Positions 1 to 7,793 of a stretch of DNA of 9,883 nucleotides are shown one piece after another. The position numbers and the translations under genes were made by a program. Position 1 is the stretch's first letter. Each line of letters starts with the position of its first letter. The DNA is from Thermus sp. JCM 17653 (GTDB taxonomy: Bacteria; Deinococcota; Deinococci; Deinococcales; Thermaceae): assembly GCA_001311585.1 (NCBI GenBank), contig BBBN01000047.1:1-9883 (forward strand), in the 5' to 3' direction. Under the pieces are notes generated by a model, which ran no database searches, was not told the DNA's origin, and saw nothing but the letters and a program-made list of their open reading frames with translations.

Positions 1-365
1 CCGAAGCGCCCTCACCCCTCCCGGAACCCCCGGTACTCCCCTCCGCCCCGGCGGGCCTGGTGGAAGCTCCCCTACCCGAACCTTCCGAGGCGAAGCCGGA
101 AGGCCAGGCCCCCACCACCCCCAAGACCCCTTTGCAGGCCCTGGTGGAGGAGAGGGGGCTAAAGCTCGCAGGAACCCTCCTCGGGCCCGTGAGCGTGGCC
201 ATCTTGGAGAGCAAGGAAGGCTACCTGGTGCTTCCGGCGGGAAGCCCCATCCCCGGGAGCGAAGCGGTGATCCGCCGCATAGAGGGCGACCGCGTGGTCT
301 TGGCCCTCGAGGGCGAAACCTTGGACATCCCTCTCGTAAGCGCGCAGGCTGGAGGTGGACGGTGA
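1..365 (+). CDS. pilW: PilP-like type IV pilus assembly protein, C-terminal part (probable PilW)
   Basis: This is the C-terminal part of a protein whose start lies left of the window; the frame is open from base 3 to the TGA at 363-365. About the first 45 visible residues are a Pro/Ala/Glu-rich linker. They are followed by a compact domain of about 70 residues with alternating Gly and hydrophobic positions (LAGTLLGPVSVAIL, then GYLVLPAGSPIPGS, then a final IRRIEGDRVVLAL strand pattern). This resembles the C-terminal beta domain of PilP, the inner-membrane lipoprotein that links the PilMNO platform to the secretin. The gene lies directly upstream of pilQ and overlaps its GTG start by 4 bases. 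In Thermus the gene at this position in the pilMNO-pilQ cluster is called pilW, so the symbol rests mainly on synteny. The PilP-like fold is an inference from the residue pattern. The long Pro-rich linker fits a periplasm-spanning protein. Confidence 0.72.
   Translation, partial: EAPSPLPEPPVLPSAPAGLVEAPLPEPSEAKPEGQAPTTPKTPLQALVEERGLKLAGTLLGPVSVAILESKEGYLVLPAGSPIPGSEAVIRRIEGDRVVLALEGETLDIPLVSAQAGGGR
351..356 (+). promoter_or_regulatory. Ribosome binding site supporting the GTG start of pilQ
   Basis: GGAGGT lies inside the end of the upstream gene, 5 nt before the GTG at 362, and is complementary to the anti-Shine-Dalgarno sequence. A second, weaker A/G-rich stretch (AAAGGA, 365-370) sits 6 nt before an in-frame ATG at 377. 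Either codon could be the true start; the stronger site favours GTG 362 with translational coupling to the upstream gene. Confidence 0.55.
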
Positions 366-2624
366 AAGGAACCCTTATGAAGCCCCTGATCTGGGCCTCC
401 CTGGCCCTGGGTCTTTCGGCCCTGGCGGGAAGCTTCCCCAACGAGCCCCGCTTCGGGGCCAAGGTGGACCTCAAGGTCTCGGAAAGCCAGGTGCGGGCCG
501 GCCTCACCCTGCCCCTGGACGTGGCCCTGGAGGCCCTGGCGCGGAGCGTGGGCCTGCAACCCCTCATCTACCGGGCCTTTGACCCCAGTGGGGACCCGGC
601 CAAGGCCCAGCCCCCCCTGCCCAACGTCAAGCTGGACTTCCAGGGCAAACCCTTCCGGGAGGTGTGGGACCTCCTCTTCGCCACCTACGGGGCCCAGTTC
701 AACCTGGACTACCTCTTCCTGCCCCCCGACGTGGTGGTGGTGGCCCCCACCCAGGTGATCACCGCCCTGGTGGACGCCCCGAGCCGCACCGGGGCCATGG
801 AGCGGAGGCCCTACCTGGTGGGCGTCCCCGAGATCGCCTACAAACGCACCGAAACCGACGCCCAGGGCCAGGCCCGGACCGTGGTGAACCTCGAGGGGGC
901 CAAGGCCTGGGTGCAAAACGACCTCCTCCCCTTCCTCTCCCGCGAGGCCGCCGGGCTCAACGTGAACTGGATCGTGGTGGAGGAGGGAGGGCGGGTCAAG
1001 ACCATCCTCTCGGTCCTGGCCACCCCCGAGCAGCACGCCCGCTTCGCCGATATCCTGCAGCGGGCCGGGATCGACTTCCGACCCTTCCCGCCCTCGCAGC
1101 GCCCAAGCCCCAGGTGGAAAGGACCTACGCCCTCACCTACGCCACCTTCCCCGAGCTTCTCCCCTTCCTGCAAAACCGCGTCCCCGGGGCCCAGGTGAGC
1201 GTGGTGCCCACCAACCCCCAAAGGGCCGTGGTCCTGGCCACCGAGGAGGAGCATGCCCGCCTTTCGGAGCTCCTGAAGACCGCCGACGTTCCCAAGGCCG
1301 TGCGGCGGGTCTACGCCCTCCAAAACCTCACCTTTGCGGAGGCCCAGGACCGCCTCAAGCCCCTCCTGGAAAAAGAGCTCAAGGGGGCCCGCCTGGGAAG
1401 CCTCCCCGGCAACCCCAAGGCCCTCCTCCTCGAGGCCCCCGAGGCGGAACACGCCCTCTTCGCCGAGATCCTGAAGGCCCTGGACGTCCCCGCCCAGACC
1501 CCCACCGCGCCCCAGGAGGCCACCTTGCGCCGCCTCTACCCCTTGCGCTTCGCCGAGGCCGAGAAGGTGGCCCCCTTCCTCGCCCGGGAAGTGCCGGGGA
1601 TCGTGGTGCAGACCGTCCCGGGCCAGCCCGTCCTCTCCGTGAGGGGCACGGAAAGGCAGCTCGCCGAGGTGGAAAGCCTCCTGGCCCAGATCGACCGGGC
1701 CCCCGAGCAAGGCCCCCCCGTCTTCCAGCGGGCCTACCAGCTCTCCAACGCCAAGGCCAGCGACCTCGCCAAGGTCTTGCAGGAGGCCCTGCAGGCGCAA
1801 CGGCCCCAGGCGCAGGGCCAGGCCCAAACCCCAACCCGCCAGGCCACGGTGGTGGCCGACGAGCGCACCAACACCCTCATCGTCACCGGCACCCAGGAGG
1901 ACCTCGCCCTGGTGGAAGGCCTCATCCCCAAGCTGGACCAGGCCGTGCCCCAGGTGAACCTAAGGGTGCGCATCCAGGAGGTGCAGTCCAACCTCACCCG
2001 GAACCTGGGCCTCAAGTGGAACACCGTGGCCGGGGGGAACGTGGTGGCCAGCGTTCTGGACTCGGGCCTCTCCCTCATCTTTGACTCCACCCGTAGCCTC
2101 GCCGCCCTCAACATCCTGGCCACCCTCGAGGCCCTCCAGCGCCAGGGGCTTTCCCGGGCCCTCCGGGACGTGAACCAGACGGTCCTCAACAACCAGACCG
2201 CCCGCCTGCAGTCGGGGGAAACCTTCCTCATCCGCCGGGTGGTGGGGGACCGGGTGGAGCGGGTGCCCTTTGACATCGGCATCATCGTGGAGGTCACCCC
2301 CCAGATCACCGCCGACGGCCAGATCCTCCTCAACATCAAGGCCGAGGTCTCGGGGAACGTCCAGCGCAACCCCGTGGACGGGGACGTGGACCGCTTCACC
2401 AAGCAGGTGGTGACCACCACCTTAAGGGTGCGGGACGGCCAGACCGTGGTCCTGGGAGGCCTCACCTCCCAGGAGAACAACCAGACCCAGCAAGGGGTGC
2501 CCCTCCTCATGGACATCCCCCTCATCGGGGAGCTCTTCAAGCAAAGGACCAACGAGACCACCGACCGGGAGCTTCTGGTGGTCATCACCGCCGACGTCCT
2601 CAAGGAACAGGCGCAACGGCCTGA
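362..2624 (+). CDS. pilQ: Type IV pilus / DNA-uptake secretin PilQ (two frame breaks)
   Basis: Outer-membrane secretin for type IV pilus extrusion and DNA uptake in Thermus. The start is GTG 362 (overlapping the upstream stop) or ATG 377. An N-terminal signal peptide is visible ([18 protein letters not shown]). After a first N0-like domain (about residues 30-130) there are about five N1-like repeats, several opening with an R-x-Y-x-L motif (near residues 252, 315, 391 and 457). A Gln-rich insert lies in the last repeat. The secretin core begins near residue 529; [13 protein letters not shown] (about 634), [14 protein letters not shown] (about 685) and [14 protein letters not shown] (about 712) are its diagnostic motifs. 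The reading frame changes twice. One C appears to be missing in the C-runs at 1082-1084 or 1087-1089. Near the end, one missing G around 2618-2619 would bring the TGA at 2622-2624 into frame. Corrected length is about 754 aa, close to Thermus PilQ. Without the second correction the frame runs on into aroC. Function is confident; the exact C-terminus is inferred. Confidence 0.9.
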
Positions 2625-2640
2625 GCCCCCAAGGGGTCCT

Positions 2641-2669
2641 GGGGCCGGGGGTGGTTTTACCCCGGCCCC
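2641..2669 (+). terminator. GC-rich hairpin between pilQ and aroC
   Basis: A perfect 10-bp inverted repeat, GGGGCCGGGG (2641-2650) and CCCCGGCCCC (2660-2669), encloses a 9-nt loop containing TTTT. It lies 16 nt after the inferred pilQ stop and just before the aroC promoter. There is no downstream U-tract, so it is either a weak terminator, an mRNA 3'-end stabiliser for the pil operon, or a structure within the aroC promoter region. Confidence 0.5.
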
Positions 2670-2674
2670 TTCCC

Positions 2675-2680
2675 TACAAT
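2675..2680 (+). promoter_or_regulatory. Probable -10 box of a leaderless aroC promoter
   Basis: TACAAT ends 6 nt before the aroC ATG (2687). A transcript starting at the usual distance from this box would begin at or next to the ATG, giving a leaderless mRNA, a common arrangement in Thermus. No Shine-Dalgarno sequence precedes the ATG. No good -35 hexamer is seen; the expected position falls in the loop of the preceding hairpin. Confidence 0.6.
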
Positions 2681-2686
2681 GGGCCC

Positions 2687-3836
2687 ATGAGGTTCCTCAC
2701 GGCAGGCGAGTCCCACGGCCCCGAGCTCCTGGCCATCATCGAAGGGCTTCCCGCCGGGCTTCCCCTCACCGAGGAGGACATCCACCCCTGGCTGGAAAAG
2801 CGGCAAAAGGGCTACGGCCGGGGCCGGCGCATGGTCATAGAGACCGACCGGGTGGAGTTCCGGGCCGGTGTAAGGGCCGGGCGCACCACGGGAGCCCCCG
2901 TGGCCCTGGCCATCAAGAACGCCGACTTCAGGAACTGGGCCGAGATCATGGACCCGGCCCCGGGGAACGAGCCCCGCAAGAGGGCCCTCACCGCACCCAG
3001 GCCGGGCCACGCCGACCTCGCGGGGGGCATCAAGTACGGGCACAAGGACCTAAGGGACGTGCTGGAACGGGCCAGTGCCCGGGGAGACGGCCATGCGGGT
3101 GGCGGTGGGACGGTGGCCTGAAGCTCCTCTCCCTCCTGGGGGTGGAAGGGGTGGGGTACGTGCCGGGGATGGCTGGGGTGTGGGCCAAAGTCCCCTTCTC
3201 CTGGGAGCTTCTGCCCCGCATTGAGGAAAGCCCCCTGCGCATGACCGACCTCGAGGCCGAGGCCGAGGTCATCCGCCGCATAGACCAGGCCAAGGCCGAG
3301 GGGGACACCCTGGGAGGGGTGATCGAGGCCCGCTTCCGGGGCCTGGTGCCGGGCCTCGGCAGCCACGTCCACTGGGACCGGAAGCTGGACGGCCGCCTGG
3401 CCCAGATGGCCCTCTCCATCCCTGCGGTGAAGGGGGTGGAGATCGGCCCGGCCTTTGAGAACGCCATGAGGCGCGGCTCGGAGGTGCACGACCCCATCTA
3501 CTGGAGCCCGGAGCGGGGCTTTTACCGAAAGACCAACCGCTCCGGGGGCCTCGAGGGAGGCATGACCACGGGGGAGGAGCTGGTCATCCGCGCCGCCCTC
3601 AAGCCCATCGCCACCCTGATGCGACCCCTCCCCACCGTGGACGTGGTGACCCACGAGCCCAAGGACGCCGCCAGGGAGCGCTCGGACACCACGGCGGTGC
3701 CCGCGGCCAGCGTCATCCTCTGCGCCCTCTCGGCCATCGTGCTGGCCCAGGCCTACCTGGAGAAGTTTGGGGGGATACTCTGGAGGAAATCCAGGAACGC
3801 GTGGAGCGCTACAAGGAGCGGGCGCGCGCGTACTGA
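2687..3836 (+). CDS. aroC: Chorismate synthase AroC (frame broken by about four indels)
   Basis: Catalyses the last shikimate step, converting 5-enolpyruvylshikimate-3-phosphate to chorismate with reduced FMN. The start ATG 2687 is set by [11 protein letters not shown], which carries the family's N-terminal GESHG signature (residues 7-11). [11 protein letters not shown] follows near residue 39, and [22 protein letters not shown] and [11 protein letters not shown] match later conserved blocks. The frame is broken. Between 3081 and 3119 three changes are needed to restore the conserved [20 protein letters not shown] pattern: one extra G in the G4 at 3081-3084, one missing G after 3110 and one missing C after 3118. 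A fourth, one missing G in the G6 at 3769-3774, restores a C-terminus ending KERARAY and the TGA at 3834-3836. The corrected length is about 383 aa, typical of the long bacterial form. It follows pilQ and precedes aroK. The identity is certain; the coding damage is probably sequence error. Confidence 0.93.
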
Positions 3837-3909
3837 GTACCCCGTTGCGGCTTGCGCCGCAACGGGGACCCCAAAAGGGCTCCATGTTGCGAAACCAAAG
3901 TGTGGGCGC
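3837..3909 (+). repeat. Copy 1 of a repeated hairpin-plus-core element
   Basis: Starting immediately after the aroC stop, the element reads GTACCCC, a large hairpin, CGGGG, CCCCAAAA, a short spacer, and the 14-nt core GCGAAACCAAAGTG (3889-3902) followed by a GGGC block. The same order of blocks follows the rsmF stop on the minus strand (5566-5649). Both copies start directly at the stop codon of the gene they follow. Confidence 0.65.
3840..3867 (+). terminator. 12-bp perfect hairpin after aroC
   Basis: The arms CCCCGTTGCGGC (3840-3851) and GCCGCAACGGGG (3856-3867) pair perfectly around a TTGC tetraloop, 3 nt after the aroC TGA. The following bases are ACCCCAAAAGGG, so there is no U-tract. 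It may act as a transcript 3' end or as an RNA-processing and stability element. It forms the hairpin part of repeat copy 1. Confidence 0.6.
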
Positions 3910-3916
3910 TTAGGCT

Positions 3917-3922
3917 TAAGAT
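3917..3922 (+). promoter_or_regulatory. Probable -10 box of a leaderless aroK promoter
   Basis: TAAGAT lies exactly 6 nt before the aroK ATG (3929), the same geometry as at aroC. The conserved core and GGGC block of repeat copy 1 occupy the expected -35 region. No Shine-Dalgarno sequence is present. Confidence 0.55.
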
Positions 3923-3928
3923 AGCCCC

Positions 3929-4482
3929 ATGGCCCGCCTGGAGATCCCCCGCCCCGCCACCTTCGTGAGCCTCACCGGCTTCATGGGGGTGGGGAAAAGC
4001 CGCATCGGCAAGGAGCTCTCCCGGGCCTGATGCTCCACTTCGTCGACCTGGACCGCTACATAGAAAGGCGCACGGGGCTTTCCATCCCCGACATCTTCCG
4101 CCACCTGGGGGAGGAGACCTTCCGTAAGATGGAGCGGGAGGCGGTGCGGGAACTATTGGAGAAGGACTTCCTGGTGCTTTCCCTGGGCGGCGGTACCTTC
4201 GTGGACCCGGAAAACCGCAAGGCCCTCCTCGCCAGGGGACCGGTGGTGGCCCTGTGGGCAAGCCCCGAGACCATTCTGGAAAGAACCCTGCGCAAGCCGG
4301 GGGAAAGACCCCTACTGCAGGTGGAAAACCCCCTGGAGCGCATCCGGGCCCTCTTGGAAGCCCGCACCCCCATCTACCAGGAAGCCCCCATCCACGTCTC
4401 CACCGACCATCGGAAGGTGGAGGAGGTGGTGGCGGAGATCGTGGAAAAGCTTTGGGCCTATGCGAAGGCTAGACGTCCGTAA
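3929..4482 (+). CDS. aroK: Shikimate kinase AroK (one frame break)
   Basis: Phosphorylates shikimate at the 3-OH using ATP. The start ATG 3929 is supported by the promoter and by the P-loop close behind it, GFMGVGKS (residues 17-24). The reading frame hits a TGA at 4028-4030 after SRA; one missing C in the preceding run (around 4026-4027) would give SRALMLHFVDLD and continue in the next frame. Downstream are the shikimate-binding VDLDRYIE, the Walker-B-like LSLGGGTF, and the lid-region Arg in RKPGERPLL. Corrected length is 184 aa, normal for the family. It overlaps aroB by 23 bases (4460-4482), suggesting co-translation. The fragment after the break could start at ATG 4030, but it would lack the P-loop and be inactive. 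I regard the break as a probable sequence error. Confidence 0.92.
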
Positions 4483-5506
4483 TCCCGTTCCCTACCCCGT
4501 GGTCATCGGGGAGGGGGCCCTTCAGGAGGTACCCCCCCTGGCGGGCCCCACCGCCCTCCTCTTTGACCGCCAGGTGGAGGCCTTCGCCCTGGAGGTGGCC
4601 GAGGCCTTGGGGGTTCGCCTCCGCCTGGGGGTGGAAGGCGGGGAGGAGGCCAAAAGCCTTAAGGTCTACGGGGAAGTGCTCTCTTGGCTCGCCGCGAAAG
4701 GCCTACCCCGGAACGCCACCCTCCTGGTGGTGGGGGGCGGGACCCTTACCGACCTCGGGGGCTTCGTGGCCGCCACCTACCTAAGGGGCGTGGCCTACCT
4801 CGCCTTCCCCACCACCACCTTGGCCATCGTGGACGCCAGCGTGGGGGGCAAGACGGGGATCAACCTTCCCGAGGGGAAGAACCTGGTGGGGGCCTTCCAC
4901 TTCCCCCAAGGGGTCTACGCCGAACCCAAGGCCTTGAGGACCCTCCCCCTCCCCACCTTCAAGGAGGGCCTGGTGGAGGCCTTTAAACACGGCCTCATCG
5001 CCGGGGACGAGGATCTTCTCAGGGTGGAGGGCCTCACCCCGGAAAGCCCCCGCCTCGAGGCCTTCTTGGCCAAGGCGGTGGCGGTGAAGGTGGGGATCAC
5101 CGAGGAGGACCCCCTGGAAAAGGGGAAAAGGCGCCTTTTGAACCTCGGCCACACCCTAGGGCACGCCCTGGAGGCCAGGACCCGCCACGCCCTCCCCCAC
5201 GGGATGGCGGTGGCCTACGGCCTCCTCTACGCCGCCCTTCTGGGCAAGGCCCTCGGGGGCGAGGACCTTTTGCCCCCCGTGCGCCGCCTCCTCCTTTGGC
5301 TCTCCCCCTCTCCCCTGCCCCTCCTCGCCTGGGAAGACCTCCTCCCCTACCTCCTCCGGGACAAGAAAAAGGTTTCGGAAAGCCTCCACTGGGTGGTGCC
5401 CCTGGCCCCGGGGAGGCTTGCGGTCAGGCCTCTCCCTGAAGCCCTCCTCCAGGAGGCCTTCGCCGCCTGGCAGGAGGAGCTGAAAGGGCTTGGCCTCCTT
5501 CGCTAA
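4460..5506 (+). CDS. aroB: 3-dehydroquinate synthase AroB
   Basis: Converts the seven-carbon sugar phosphate DAHP to 3-dehydroquinate, the second shikimate step, using NAD+ and a metal ion in the cytoplasm. The 348-aa frame is intact. The NAD-binding glycine segment VVGGGTLTDLGGFVAATYLRG lies near residues 90-110, and PTTTLAIVDASVGGKTGIN near 117-135 is a strong family block. Metal ligands expected from the family are Glu173 (in EAFKHGLI), His231 (LGHTLGHALE) and His247 (LPHGMAVAYG). Lys140 and Lys176 sit in the phosphate and substrate pocket region. The protein is slightly short but complete. The ATG lies inside the end of aroK without a clear Shine-Dalgarno sequence, so expression probably depends on coupling to aroK. 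The aroK-aroB pairing is common in bacteria. Confidence 0.96.
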   Translation: MRRLDVRNPVPYPVVIGEGALQEVPPLAGPTALLFDRQVEAFALEVAEALGVRLRLGVEGGEEAKSLKVYGEVLSWLAAKGLPRNATLLVVGGGTLTDLGGFVAATYLRGVAYLAFPTTTLAIVDASVGGKTGINLPEGKNLVGAFHFPQGVYAEPKALRTLPLPTFKEGLVEAFKHGLIAGDEDLLRVEGLTPESPRLEAFLAKAVAVKVGITEEDPLEKGKRRLLNLGHTLGHALEARTRHALPHGMAVAYGLLYAALLGKALGGEDLLPPVRRLLLWLSPSPLPLLAWEDLLPYLLRDKKKVSESLHWVVPLAPGRLAVRPLPEALLQEAFAAWQEELKGLGLLR

Positions 5507-5529
5507 GCGCCGCACCGGGGTTTCGCGAG
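5503..5529 (-). repeat. Partial copy 3 of the repeated core
   Basis: The minus strand carries TCGCGAAACCCCGGTGCG (5528-5511). This matches the core of copies 1 and 2 at all but the three central AAA positions. The similarity to copy 1 continues into CGCTTAG, which here overlaps the aroB stop codon. It lies exactly 60 bp from the equivalent bases of copy 2 and in the same orientation. The hairpin half of the element is not seen here. Confidence 0.45.
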
Positions 5530-5565
5530 GGCGCCCTGGCTTGGGCCAGCATGGGGTGGTATTCC

Positions 5566-5649
5566 GTGCCCGCACTTTGGTTTCGCGACACGGGATGCCC
5601 GAAATGGGGCTAGGAGAAGGCTTTTTGGGGCCCCGCCGCGGCGGGGTAC
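5566..5649 (-). repeat. Copy 2 of the repeated hairpin-plus-core element
   Basis: On the minus strand, directly after the rsmF stop (5650-5652), the order is GTACCCC, palindrome, GGGG, CCCCAAAAA, a spacer of about 30 nt, then GTCGCGAAACCAAAGTG and GGGCAC. The 14-nt core is identical to copy 1. The spacer and hairpin differ in length and sequence, so the ends are more conserved than the middle. Copies 1 and 2 flank aroK-aroB in inverted orientation. Confidence 0.62.
5631..5646 (-). terminator. Palindrome after rsmF
   Basis: CCCCGCCGCGGCGGGG is a perfect 16-bp palindrome 4 nt after the rsmF TAG on the minus strand. With no unpaired centre it can fold only by opening two or more central pairs. 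It is the counterpart of the 12-bp hairpin after aroC. Neither strand shows a U-tract in the position of a classical terminator: on the plus strand the T5 precedes the palindrome. The rest of 5507-5649 holds no gene that I can support. Confidence 0.45.
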
Positions 5650-7027
<1,378 letters not shown>

Positions 7028-7033
7028 GCACGG

Positions 7034-7049
7034 GAGGCCCAAGGGCCTC
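7034..7049. promoter_or_regulatory. Dyad centred between the divergent rsmF and acpS promoters
   Basis: GAGGCCC and GGGCCTC are perfect inverted 7-mers separated by AA. The centre, 7041.5, is exactly midway between the two -10 boxes (7027 and 7056). The arms cover the expected -35 positions of both promoters, so a protein binding here could affect both. An RNA hairpin is less likely, as the region lies upstream of both predicted transcript starts. Confidence 0.45.
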
Positions 7050-7055
7050 AAGGGA

Positions 7056-7061
7056 TACCAT
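7056..7061 (+). promoter_or_regulatory. Probable -10 box of a leaderless acpS promoter
   Basis: TACCAT is followed by GGGCCC and the acpS ATG at 7068, the same 6-nt spacing seen at aroC and aroK. The block TACNATGGGCCCATG is shared with the aroC promoter. No Shine-Dalgarno sequence precedes the ATG. Confidence 0.55.
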
Positions 7062-7067
7062 GGGCCC

Positions 7068-7444
7068 ATGATCGTCGCCCTGGGGGCCGACCTGGTGGAG
7101 ATCGCCCGCGTGGAAAAGCTCCTTTCCCGCCACGGGGAAAGGGCCTTAAAAAGGCTTTTCCATGAGGAGGAGGTGGCCTACGCCCTCGCCCGCCAAAACC
7201 CCTTCCCGAGCCTCGCCGCCCGCCTCGCGGCCAAGGAGGCCTTCCAGAAGTGCTGGCCAGAGAGCCTCGCCTGGCGGGAGGTCTGGGTGGGGATGGAGGC
7301 AGGCGGCCCGCCCTTCGCTTCGCCCCCCGAATAGAAGCCCGCATGGCGGAGGAGGGGCTTTTCGCCCACCTCTCCCTAAGCCACGAGCGGAGCCACGCCT
7401 TGGCGGTGGTGGTCCTCGAGGCTAGGGCACGAGGCGAAGGATGA
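7068..7444 (+). CDS. acpS: Holo-[acyl-carrier-protein] synthase AcpS (one frame break)
   Basis: Transfers 4'-phosphopantetheine from CoA to the serine of acyl carrier protein, which activates fatty-acid synthesis. The start ATG 7068 gives MIVALGADLVEIARVE, carrying the family GxDLVEIxR motif; Asp8 is an expected Mg2+ ligand. FHEEEVAYA (about 31-39) and AARLAAKEAFQK (about 50-61, Glu57 the second expected metal ligand) follow. The first frame ends at a TAG near 7334. One missing G in the GG at 7298-7299 restores MEGRRPALRFAP and continues to HLSLSHERSHALAVVVLEA, the conserved C-terminal motif, with TGA at 7442-7444. Corrected length is 125 aa, normal for a trimeric bacterial AcpS. The gene is divergent from rsmF and convergent with the next gene, overlapping it by 23 bases. 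AcpS is normally essential, so the break is probably a sequence error. Confidence 0.92.
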
Positions 7445-7793
7445 GGGCGTAGCGGTACCCTTCTCCCCGCCCGGCCGCGAGGGCTCCCCGCACCATGTTG
7501 TAAAGGGCGAGGCCTAGGAGAAAGACGCCAAGGGGAAGAACCAGGACCACCCCCACCACGGTCAGGGCCAGGAGAAAGAGGACAAGCCCATAGAGGGTGT
7601 AGCTGATCTGGCCGTTCAGGGACTCCTTGACGTGGTCCTGGACGAAGGGCGTTTTGGGCCCGAAGAAGAGCACCCCCAAGGGAACGAGAAACTGGCCGAT
7701 GAGGACGAGGTAGCCCACCAAGGGCGCCAAGTGGGCCACCGCCGCCCAGGTGCGCTCCTCTTGCGAGGGGGCAAGGGGCTCGGGTACGGGCAT
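7422..7793 (-). CDS. Small DUF4870 (Tic20-like) membrane protein
   Basis: A 123-aa hydrophobic protein. A short polar N-terminus (SQEERTWAAVAHLAPLVGY) leads into a first membrane segment at about residues 18-45. A polar loop with PFVQDHVKESLNGQISY follows, then a long hydrophobic stretch (about 66-102) able to form two helices, and a basic C-terminal tail. The HLAPLVGY segment and the loop with a conserved H-x-K/R-x-S-L-N-x-Q pattern are typical of the DUF4870 family, a domain of unknown function distantly related to Tic20. The ATG at 7793-7791 shares one base with the upstream gene's TGA (TGATG), so it is probably co-transcribed and translationally coupled with the acyltransferase. Its 3' end overlaps acpS convergently. 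Function is unknown; a role at the membrane beside a lipid acyltransferase is only suggested by context. Confidence 0.85.
   Translation of the reverse strand: MPVPEPLAPSQEERTWAAVAHLAPLVGYLVLIGQFLVPLGVLFFGPKTPFVQDHVKESLNGQISYTLYGLVLFLLALTVVGVVLVLPLGVFLLGLALYNMVRGALAAGRGEGYRYALILRLVP

Noticed and set aside
2651..2686. Upstream GTG start for aroC
   Set aside because: It would add 12 residues encoded by the hairpin and promoter. Chorismate synthases begin at the [11 protein letters not shown] equivalent, and the ATG at 2687 has the correct -10 spacing.
2812..3885. 357-residue minus-strand frame opposite aroC
   Set aside because: It is a His/Gly/Pro-rich shadow of a strongly identified plus-strand gene, with no recognisable motif.
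664..3924. Single 1086-residue plus-strand frame running through pilQ and aroC
   Set aside because: It joins the correct frame of the PilQ middle and end to the correct frame of the AroC C-terminal half only because of frame breaks and the rarity of stop codons in GC-rich DNA. Its first 140 residues or so and the junction have no family similarity, so it is not a fusion protein.
4030..4482. Separate 150-residue gene starting at ATG 4030
   Set aside because: It is the C-terminal part of AroK without its P-loop. One missing C upstream explains the split better than two genes.
5507..5649. Small ORF or structured RNA gene between aroB and rsmF
   Set aside because: A minus-strand ATG near 5552 opens a frame that runs antisense into aroB with no motif. 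The conserved bases are explained by the repeat copies and palindrome.
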